Assembly (NCBI GenBank): GCA_963585895.1
Contig: OY757939.1
Location: 53,907,366-53,971,365 of the forward strand
DNA length: 64,000 nucleotides
DNA from: Sepioteuthis lessoniana
Lineage: Eukaryota; Mollusca; Cephalopoda; Myopsida; Loliginidae
Direction: 5' to 3'
This document shows, one piece after another, positions 55,401 through 64,000 of the stretch (position 1 is the first letter of the stretch; each line of letters begins with the position of its first letter). The notes under the pieces were generated by a model. The model was not told where the DNA came from. It searched no databases and saw only the letters and a program-made list of their open reading frames with translations. Position numbers and translations under genes: made by a program.

Positions 55401-57830
55401 CTGTACTTCACTATTCTTTTCTTGTTTGTACTTCACTGATTTTTTCTTTGTACTTCACTATTCTTTTCTTGTTTGTACTTCCCTATTTTTTTACTTTGTA
55501 CATCACTATTCTTTTCTTCTTTGTACTTCCCTATTTTTTTCTTTGTACATCACTATTCTTTTCTTGTTTGTACTTCCCTATTTTTTTCTTTGTTCTTCGG
55601 TATTCTTTTCTTGCTTGTACTTCACTATTTTTTTCTTTGTACTTCACTATTCATTTCTTGTTTGTACTTAACTCTTTTTTTCTTTGTACTTCACTATTCT
55701 TTTCTTGTTTGTACTTCACTATTTTTTCTTTGTACTTCACTATTTCTTTCTTTGGACTTCACTATTTTTTTCTTGTTTTACTTCCCTATTTTTTTCTCTG
55801 TACTTCACTATTCTTTTCTTGTTTGTTCTTCCCTATTTTTTTCTTTGTACTTCGGTATTCTTTTCTTGGTTGTACTTCACTATTTTTTTCTTTGTACTTC
55901 GGTATTCTTTTCTTGCTCGTACTTCACTATTTTTTTCTTTCTACGTCATTATTCTTTTCTTGTTTGTACTTCCCTTTTTTTTTTTCATTATTCTTTCCTT
56001 TTTTGTACTTCCCTATATTTTCTCTGTACTTCACTATTCTTTTCTTGTTTTTACTTCACTATTTTTTCTTTGTACTTCACGATTCTTTTCTTGTTTGTAC
56101 TTCCCTATTTTTTTATTTGTACTTCATAATTCTTTTTATGTTTGTACTTCTCTATTTTTTCTTTGTACTTCACTATTCTTTTCTTGTTTGTACTTCACTA
56201 TTTTTTCTTTGTACTTCACTATTTCTTTATTTGTACTTCACCATTCTTTTCTTGTTTGTACTTCCCTATTTATTTCTCTGTACTTCACTATTTTTTTCTT
56301 TTTTTTGTACTTCCTTATTTTTTCTTTGTACTTCACTATTCTTTTCTTGTTTGTACTTCCCTATTTTATTCTTTGTAATTCACTATTCTTTTCTTGTTTG
56401 TACTTCACTATTTTTTTCTTTGTACTTCATTATTCTTTTCTTGTTTGTACTTCACTATTTTTTTCTTTGTACTTCATTATTCTTTTCTTGTTTGTACTTC
56501 ACTATTTTTTCTTTATACTTCACTATTCTTTTGTTGTTTGTACTTCCCTATCTTTTTCTCTGTACTCCACTATTCTTTTCTTGTTTGTACTTCACTATTT
56601 TTTCTTTGAACTTCACTATTCATTTCTTGTTTGTACTTAACTCTTTTTTTCTTTGTACTTCACTATTCTTTTCTTGTTTGTACTTCGCTATTTTTTCTTT
56701 GTACTTCACTATTTCTTTCTTTGGACTTCACTATTCTTTTCTTGTTTGTACTTCCCTATTTTTTTTCTTTGTACATCACTATTCTTTTCTTGTTTGTACT
56801 TCCCTATTTTTTCTTTGTACATCACTATTCTTTTCTTGTTTGTACTTCCCTATTTTTTTCTTTGTACATCACTATTCTTTCTTGTTTGTACTTCCCTATT
56901 TTTTTCTTTGTACATCACTATTCTTTTCTTGTTTGTACTTCCCTATTTTTTTTTGTACATCACTATTCTTTTTTTGTTTGTACTTCCCTATTTTTTTCTT
57001 TGTACTTCGGTATTCTTTTCTTGCTCGTACTTCACAATTTTTTTCTTTCTACTTCATTATTCTTTTCTTGTTTGTACTTCACTTTTTTTCTTTTCATTAT
57101 TCTTTCCTTGTTTGTACTTCCCTATATTTTTCTCTGTACTTCACTCTTCTTTTCTTGTTTTTACTTCACTATTTTTTCTTTGTACTTCACGATTCTTTTC
57201 TTGTTTGTACTTCCGTATTTTTTTATTTGTACTTCACTATTCTTTTCTCGTTTGTACTTCACTATTTCTTTCTTTGTACTTCACTATTCTTTTCTTGTTT
57301 GTACTTCCCTATTTATTTCTCTGTACTTCACTATTCTTTTCTTTTTTTGTACTTCCTTATTTTTTCTTTGTACTTCACTATTCTTTTCTTGTTTGTACTT
57401 CCCTATTTTATTCTTTGTACTTCACTATTCTTTTCTTGTTTGTACTTCCCCATTTTTTTCTTTGTACTTCATTATTCTTTTCTTGTTTGTACTTCCCTTT
57501 TTTTCTTTGTACTTCACTATTTTATTCTTTTTTGTACTTCCCTATCTTTTTCTCTGTACTTCACCATTCTTTTCTTGTTTGTACTTCACTATTCTTTTCT
57601 TGTATGAACTTCCCTATTTTTTTCTTTGTACTTCATTATTCTTTTCTTGTTTGTACTTCACTTTCTTTCTTTGTACTTCACTATTCTTTTCTTGTTTGTA
57701 CTTCCCTATTTTTTTCTTCGTACTTCACTATTCTTTTCTTGTTAGTACTTCGCTATTTTATTCTCTGTACTTCACTATTCTTTTCTTCTTTTTACTTCAC
57801 TTTTTTTCTTTTTACTTCCCCATTCTTTCT
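52500..57830 (+). repeat. 47-bp pyrimidine-rich satellite, about 113 units
   Basis: Tandem array of 46-48-bp units, each two half-units: tttgtacttccctattttttt plus c, and tttgtacttcactattcttt plus tcttg. 47 is not a multiple of three and the plus strand of the unit has no stop in any frame. The array therefore generates overlapping open frames up to 991 codons (54632-57607) made of Phe, Leu, Tyr, Ser, Cys and Thr. These are artefacts of the repeat: they lack codon bias, a fixed start and any domain. Variant units recur in blocks. It fades at the right into (TTTC)n and (GTTT)n. Confidence 0.95.
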
Positions 57831-58659
57831 TTCTTTTTTCTTTCTTCTTTTTTGTTTGTTTGTTTGTTTGTTTTTACTTCACTTCTTTTTTCGTCTGAGC
57901 TTGTTATTTTCTTCCCACTTTAGTCATCAGTTTGTGTCAAAAATCAAATGACATGGATTGAAAATTTCTGAGATGAAATAGTTTTATTATGCAATGTTTT
58001 TTCAAACCTTTTTTCTTTATCATCGTTGTCTTTATCTTGAAAATGTTGATCTTTCACAATGGGGGTAAATAAAACTGAACAAAACAAAAAAAAATAAATA
58101 AATAACTGCCACTTACATTTTGAGAGAATTACAAAACCTAGCACATTTGTTTGCTAGGATATATTTTCGATGACAACGCCCCCTATTTTTTTTTTAAATG
58201 TTTATATTTATTTATTTATTTATTCGAGTCACGTCTGTTCAGCGAGATCTTGTTACATGTGTTACTAAGCGAGTCTGTCCCCTTCCAACACTCTACTTTC
58301 TTCCTTTCATTTTTATTTTTTATTCTATTTTTTATTCTATTTTTTATTTTAATAATTTTGTTTGCTTGTTTGTTATTATGTTCTTTTTGTGCGAAACTAA
58401 TATATAAAATTTTCAGTACAACATTTTACAATACTTACACTTATTTAGTGAAACAATATTAATAACACATTATTCACCGATTCCATGACACATTTCAAGA
58501 AACGAGGGAAATTTATATTAGATAAACAAGCCGTAATATTGGTCAAGTTCTATGACATGACGTTGTTTAATTAGGGGCAATTTATCAAAATGCACGTTTG
58601 AACTAACACAGTGCCCACAAAAAAAAAACGATGGAATTGTGTGCGTATAAACGAGTACT

Positions 58660-59200
58660 GCTTCCTAGGATCAGTGTGTAGTATCTGCTTGCTCTAATCA
58701 GGATGAAAATGTTATTCCTCGACACTTCTGGTTCGGAGCAGAGTGTAGTATCTGCTCACTCTGCCTTAGGCAAAAATGTTATTCCTTGTCACTATTTCCT
58801 AAAATCAGTGTGTAGTATCTGGTTGCTCTATTAAGGATCAAAGTGTCATTCCTCGACACTTCTGGTTCGGCGTAGAGGGCGCATTGGGTGATGTAATGGT
58901 TAGCAAGCTAGAGTAGCAAACTTTCACGAGTGAGTTCGAGTCTCATTAGGTGACTCTATTCATATGGCCTTGTGCCACATCTAAGCAAAAAGAATGCTTG
59001 GTAAATTACATTTGGTTCGGAGCAGAGGGTAGTATCTGTTCACTTTGCCTTTGGCCAAAATGTTATTCCTTGGCACTACTTCCTAAAATCAGAGCGTAAT
59101 ATCTGCTAGTATTAACGTGTCCGTTTATGATTAAAGTTTTGTTCTGCCTAGGATCAAAATATCACACGTCTGCCTAAGATTAGAGTAGATTATCTGTAGG
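58660..59200 (+). repeat. ~75-bp tandem repeat
   Basis: Units with agtgtgtagtatctgct, aaaatgttattccttggcac and ttcctaaaatcag; one SINE family 4 insertion. 57950-58659 before it is AT-rich and unassigned; 59201-59730 after it is AT-rich with attaattttga inverted motifs. Confidence 0.8.
58870..59010 (+). mobile_element. SINE family 4
   Basis: Head ttgggtgatgtaatggttag, B box gagttcgagtctcat, ccttgtgccacatctaagca. Inserted in the 58.7-59.2 kb tandem repeat; ggttcgg(c/a)g(t/c)agaggg recurs at both borders. Confidence 0.7.
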
Positions 59201-59741
59201 TAGACATTCTACCGTTGTTTAAAAAAACTGTCTGACAAAATGTGCAAGTGAAAAGAGTTATTACATCGAATGCATGAATATATGGAGGATTACTTTGATT
59301 AAATTTTGATTGATTTTTAAAAGTTTAATTAATTTTCAAAAATTTTAAAAATTTCAATTTTTATCATATTTTAAAAAATCAATTAATTTTGAAATTTTTA
59401 TCAATGTATTAATTCTTAAAATATTGATTAATTTTTTTTTAATGAATGTTATCAATTTAAAAAAAAAAGCTATTAATTGTGTAAACAATATGTATTTCTT
59501 TTTTGTATTTGCTTTTATATCAGTCTTCGTCAACTTTGAAGCTATCTACGAACCATTTTGCAATATATTTTTCATGACCAGATATCATAGCACATCAGCT
59601 TTCTCCGTGAGAAATATGCCCGACACCTGTCCCATCTAACTTCCTTTTACCATCTCTCTCTCTTTTACTGAAATACTACTACAGTATTTGAATTGTAGCG
59701 AACAACTATTTTATTTATTTTCTTATTCTATTTTATTACAT

Positions 59742-60006
59742 GAGCCGGTTTAAGACCGGCTCATTGGCTTAGTGGGTAGAGTGTTCGCCAATGGTCCGGG
59801 AGACCTGGGTTCAATCCTATGTCGCGTCATACCAAAGACTTTAAAAATAGTACTTGATACCGCCTTGCTTAACACTCAGCAATATAAGGTACGTATCAAG
59901 GTAAAGTGGAGCAATCCAGCGAAAGGAGTAGCGACCTCCTCTACACCTCGGTGTAGTAGCAGTTAAAAAGGAAGCCTTCGGGTCACCCTCGACTACGGTC
60001 GCCAAC
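59742..60006 (+). mobile_element. SINE family 3 with 5' hairpin
   Basis: Complete copy bounded by ttttattacat (59731-59741, 60007-60017). Its first 21 bp form a hairpin, gagccggt and accggctc around ttaag, just before the A box. Confidence 0.9.
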
Positions 60007-60042
60007 TTTTATTACATAAAATTTAGATACTCATAAAAATCA

Positions 60043-60325
60043 AAGGTCCCCGTAGTGTAATGTTTATCGTTGCAGGAAATGAATTCAGAGACCAGCGTTC
60101 AAATCCTGAAAGAGGCGGTTTGCGTTTTATATCGGGCTAATGGCCCAGGGAAAGGAATGAATCCATATTTTCTTTCCCCGGCCATGGGAAAATAATTTGA
60201 TATACTGAGTTCTTTAGTCTTGTTAAGACAACCAGCCTCGGAGAAGGAAAAACCAAAACTTGTATTTTCACTCAAAAGATTTAAACTAGCTTTGTATCCT
60301 GTCAGTGGCGGAAGGGTTTGATTGA
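60043..60325 (+). mobile_element. SINE family 1, diverged
   Basis: Head gtccccgtagtgtaatgttt, B box cgttcaaatcc, central block and tail recognisable; several indels. Confidence 0.7.
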
Positions 60326-60429
60326 TTAATTTTAACAGTATGTGAACTCGTTCGAGGTTATTTTATGAATTCAGGTTAAGGAATTCCGTTCATTGTAAGT
60401 TCATATTTACATTTTGTTTAGTTGGTTCT

Positions 60430-61560
60430 TTAGAGTTTTTTACTTACAGATATATGATAACAAGTATTCCGATCTAATACAAACAATTTGCACACAGTTG
60501 TATTGTTTCAAGTATTCCAAGCTAATGTTAATAATTATATAGTTTGAAGTAATCGTTTCTATTTAATAATAATTATTTGTTTGCACAGAGTTATATAGTT
60601 TCAATTATTCCTCTCTAATACCAATACTTATATGGTTTCCAGTAAGAATTTCTATTTGATAATAGTTATCTATTTGTGCAAAGTTATATTGTTATATATT
60701 GACCCTCGACCGAGCCGTCAATCAAGAGATGCACGTGTGTAAATAAGCGGAAGAACAGCGGAGGCAGGTGGACGTTAAACAATAATATAACCAGGGCACA
60801 GACGGTTTGAGTCAGTTAGAGATAGGATGCCAGCGTGAGAATCAGCTTGCAGACTGAGGGCTTGCGGCCCTCAGTGACCCACGGTGAGCAGCCCAGCCAA
60901 GATGAGAAAGAAATGCTGCTATGGCCGAAGAAGAACTTGGGGTCAATATAGTAGTCTGTCCCCGTCTCCAATTCACTTCTCACCCTTTCAAGAATAAAAT
61001 GCGAGAGATTATATTTTTATAAAGAAGTGTGTTCGTTCCTTCATTGAAGTTCGTATATTATGTTTGATTGTGTTTCCGCTTGTATTTGTATTACGGATAT
61101 ACAACAATATGGTTTCAAGAGTTCTTGTCTCATACTAATAATCACATAGTTTCAAGTAATTATTTCAATTTAATGATGATCATTTGTTTCTTGTCCACAG
61201 TTATAAGGTTTCAAGTAACTAATGATAATAATAATAATCCCGGGTAAAGAATTACAGCTTCAAGGAACAATTCTAAATGCAAATAATTTACTGTTATATA
61301 GCATCAAGTATTCCAATCAAATATGAATAATTTTCAAAAATCTATTTGACCTATATGATAGGGTTCTAACAGGCACTACTACTATGGGTCAGAGTGGACC
61401 TGGGAGTAATGGCAATGAAGAGGAAACTCAACACTCCCTAGATCTCCCGAACTGGAGTCTCACCATATGATGCAGTGTAGTGTCCTACTCAGGACACCCC
61501 CTTTTTAGGGATCTTACCACTCTGTTGTGCATATAGTATTCTAAGCCTAGCTGACAGGTG
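60430..61560 (-). repeat. Module X with Y array, LTR-interrupted
   Basis: Y units 60430-60701 and 61107-61330 (acagttatatagtttcaagt-type) around the candidate LTR; X 61330-61560. 61561-61896 is unassigned. Confidence 0.75.
60702..61106 (+). mobile_element. Candidate solo LTR, second family
   Basis: 405 bp starting TGACCCTCGACCGAG and ending TACAACA, flanked by atat on both sides (60698-60701, 61107-61110). It interrupts the Y-type tandem repeat, whose sequence resumes after it. Contains AATAAA at 60993-60998. GC content is clearly higher than the surrounding repeat. No coding content. The TSD is low-complexity, so the call is moderate. Confidence 0.5.
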
Positions 61561-61896
61561 AAAGGAAGAGTTAGGCAAACACGTATTTAAAAGGCAAACA
61601 TGGAGATATCAAATTTCCACAACCCGATATCACATTCATGCTGTTAAAGATGATGGCATGCAGTGGCAGTCAATAAATGTCAACACTTATAAAAAAAAAT
61701 CAAGATTTTCTGCTATTTACATTTTAAAAATAATTTTATATATTTTTTAATGTTAAAGAGAAATTTATGCCATCCAGTAACAGAAAAAAATCAGACCACA
61801 AAAAGAGGAATTTCTCGTACGAAAAAAATTGTTTATTAGGAAGTTTTAAACGAGTTAACTATTTTTTCTGTTCTTTATTTGTTTATTTGTACTAGG

Positions 61897-62013
61897 TTAG
61901 TTTTCTTTGCTTAACGGCATATCAATCTTCGAGGGTTACTGAATGCCAAAGCCATCCTTGTAGTAGGACAGTAGTGGTACTATTTAATCCATAACTGGGG
62001 GGAAATAAGTTTG
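61897..62013 (-). mobile_element. SINE family 2, tail fragment
   Basis: ttagttttctttgcttaacg through ataactgggggg; truncated where the small mariner begins. Confidence 0.7.
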
Positions 62014-62015
62014 TA

Positions 62016-62582
62016 CCAGGGTGAGTCTAATGTTTTACGATACCTTGTTAACGTAACATGAGAAACAATTCTGCTGCTCCGAGTGTTTTTGCCGAGGTTG
62101 TCAAGGTGATAAACCATATTGGACTGTAATATGCAGAGCTCTCCTGATACTCTCCGAATGCTTGTCACCGGATTTTGTCGAGGTCGTGTTAGTGACGATC
62201 AGCATTGGTCCGTGAGATGCTGAGCTCGCATGATACTCTCCCGGGGCTACCCAGCAGATTGGCCTCTATGGCCTAGAACACAGTCACAGAATACGCGGTT
62301 TTAGGCTTATCTGACCTTGCCTGATTGTCAAAGTTCATGCCACCTGAGCAAAATTTCTTGAACCATCTGGTTACTGTACTGTGGTCAACTCCACCTTCGA
62401 CTTTCACACAAAAAATGTTTTTGATTGCTTCTGCAATGTTATGGCCAGATTGGAACCGTTAAAACATAGGTTACTGAATTTGACTACGTTGCACAACATG
62501 TCTGCACACCTAACACAATGGTACTACCTACGAAAACAAACCAGTAAGCACCAAAATATTGCAAAACTTTTTCACACTCTCG
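62016..62582 (-). mobile_element. mariner-type MITE, second copy
   Basis: Same family as the element at 28182. The terminus ccagggtgagtctaatg after TA (62014-62015) is inverted at the right end before TA (62583-62584). The minus strand holds the same transposase N-terminal fragment, VDHSTVTRWFKKFCSG, with frameshifts. 567 bp; no catalytic domain. Confidence 0.75.
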
Positions 62583-62875
62583 TATTTCCTGTCTCAACTG
62601 TTCAATACAGTACATCACAACACCATTACAATGAAGCACACCTTACCAAGGTCAAAATTCTTCCTGACCTTGGTCGAGATCTTCTTCATCCAGTGACCTT
62701 GCTTCAACCACATAGAGTTCTTCGAATCTCAAGAAGATCTCGGCGGAGATTGTCGAAACGGCTTGAAGCAAGAACCTGGCACCACACCTTCATTATTTAA
62801 ACAAAATAAAATCTGACAAACCAACAGCAATGACCCTTGTTATGACGTATAACAAAGAATTTATTAGCAGGAAGA

Positions 62876-63112
62876 GAGTCTTCGTAGAGCAGTGGCTAAC
62901 CCTGTTGACAGCGACAACATAGAATTTAATTCGAACTCCGCTCGTGCTGTAACGTTCAGTTTAGGAATAATACCCCAGGGAAAACGTATATGCCCCCTTT
63001 TCTTTTTGGTTATGGGTTAAATAGCACCACTACTGGGCTTCGACGAGGATGGTTTAGACATTAAATTACCCACGAAGGTTGATATGCTATTAAACAAAGA
63101 AACTAAACGAAA
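62876..63112 (+). mobile_element. SINE family 2
   Basis: Diverged full-length copy: head agtcttcgtagagcagtggc, tail gatatgctattaaacaaaga. Confidence 0.75.
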
Positions 63113-63114
63113 CC

Positions 63115-63750
63115 AACATTGCCCTGTAAGAATACGTCAACTACACCTTTGCAGAAGGTTAAGACCCCTCCTCCAACTAGTGTTCTGAGTATGACAAAAA
63201 AACGAAATTGGATGGTGAGGCTACACTTCTGAAGCTTGAGTAGAGTTTCGCCAAATTGTCCGGGAGACCAGGGTTCTCTACCAAAGACTCAAAAAATAGT
63301 ACTTGGTTATAAGGTACGGATCAAGGGTAAAGTGGAGCAATCCAGGGAATGGAGTAGCGCCCTCCTTACACCTAGATGTAGTAGCTATTAAAGAGGGAGC
63401 CTTCAAGTCACCCTCGACTAAGGTCGCCAACTTTATTTTACTTTTACATTACCATCACTCCCAGGTGCACTTTTATCAGGATTGACAGTACTTATTAGGG
63501 TCCTATCTATGGGTCAAATAGATTTGTTCAAATTTTTAGTCGTGATTATTATTTATAATATTAGGTAGAATTATTAGTATTAAAAAGCAATATTTTAAAC
63601 CATTTAACTGTATCCAAACAAATTATTAGTATCAAATTATATTGGAATACTTAATAAATAGATTTACTAATGTTAAATGACAATACTTAAAACCATGTAA
63701 CTGCCTGCAAGTAGGAGTATTTGTGCTGGATAGCAATACTTGAAACCATT
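63115..63750 (+). repeat. Module X with Y array, SINE-interrupted
   Basis: X start 63115-63240, SINE family 3, X end 63442-63510 (gggtcctatctatgggtcaa), Y units to 63750. Confidence 0.7.
63241..63441 (+). mobile_element. SINE family 3, internally deleted
   Basis: B-box region and tail present, about 40 bp missing; interrupts module X. Confidence 0.75.
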
Positions 63751-63751
63751 T

Positions 63752-64000
63752 ACGAGGATCATTAAAAAAGTTTCCAGATTTTTTTCGTATGGGCACTTTT
63801 ATTGATAGTACACACATAAAACTCTAGTCCCCTTCGAAGTAATCTCCTCTAGTTGCAATCCACTTGTTGTACCTTTCTAACAACTTCTGGAAGGCCCCAT
63901 GGAAGTCCTCTAGTGTGAGTGTGTCAATGATCTTCGTCACAGCCTCTTTCATCTCCTCAATTGTCTCATAACGACAGCCTCTGAGCTTGGGGAATAACCA
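63752..64000 (-). mobile_element. mariner 3' end, runs off the window
   Basis: Terminus cgaggatcattaaaaaag after a TA, then the reverse complement of the transposase C-terminal end. The minus-strand peptide contains QKLLERYNKWIATRGDYFEGD-type residues and ends at WLFPKLRGCRYETIEEMKEA. Same family as the copy at 13.4 kb. The rest lies beyond position 64000, so it may be longer. Confidence 0.8.

Noticed and set aside
54632-57607. 991-codon open frame resembling a multi-pass membrane protein
   Set aside because: It is a read-through of the 47-bp satellite, whose plus strand has no stop in any frame; overlapping frames are equally long and no domain or codon bias is present.
62381-62800. 139-codon open frame as a gene
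   Set aside because: Its first 200 bp are antisense to the small mariner transposase fragment; the rest (62600-62800) is unrecognised and has no splice or start context.

Overview
This is a repeat-dominated piece of an animal nuclear genome. It is AT-rich, has spliceosomal introns with GT-AG borders, and carries tRNA-derived SINEs, an RTE-like LINE, Tc1/mariner, hAT-like and pogo-like DNA transposons, long minisatellites and many dinucleotide and tetranucleotide microsatellites. No bacterial operon, phage or CRISPR structure is present. The mix of SINE families sharing a central domain, the RTE-like LINE with (CAT)n/(ATG)n tails, and a C-type lectin gene with kilobase introns fits a mollusc best, with a cephalopod as my guess. 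That is inference; no sequence here proves the taxon.

Gene content. The only host gene I can support is part of a C-type lectin-like domain (CTLD) on the + strand. One exon lies at 35866-36026 and the next at 43891-44030. They are joined in phase across a 7.9 kb intron that holds two LTR/LINE fragments and many SINEs. The exons for the signal peptide and for the C-terminal third of the domain were not found.

Mobile elements by region. 0-10 kb: SINE families 1-3 (my names), two modules of an undescribed dispersed repeat (X plus a Y tandem array), an RTE 3' fragment with a perfect 5' hairpin, hAT-like and pogo-like MITEs, and remnants of a CR1/L2-type LINE. 10-18 kb: a palindromic Penelope-like fragment with a hammerhead ribozyme whose core is intact, a mariner deletion derivative, a Tc1/mariner relic and long (TTTC)n tracts. 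18-27 kb: several diverged minisatellites and an LTR-like promoter region. 27-36 kb: a mariner-type MITE carrying a nested solo LTR and a chimeric SINE at its end, the longest RTE copy (30.1-31.6 kb, minus), two more Penelope-like fragments, then the first CTLD exon. 36-52 kb: the CTLD intron and downstream, RTE copies, three more copies of the same LTR family, and an RTE split by a twin-priming inversion. 52.5-57.8 kb: a 5.3 kb satellite of 47-bp pyrimidine-rich units, open in all three forward frames. 58-64 kb: further minisatellite, SINEs, a second LTR type, a second copy of the small mariner, and the 3' end of a mariner running off the window.

How it fits together. Target-site duplications (TSDs) are visible around many insertions and give their order. 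Three insertions carry inverted 5' ends inside their TSDs, as expected when target-primed reverse transcription uses both nicked strands (twin priming). SINE families 1 and 2 share a central block of about 60 bp, and one insertion is a 1/2 chimera joined within that block. The large open frames over the (TTTC)n tracts and the 47-bp satellite are products of pyrimidine-rich repeats, not genes.
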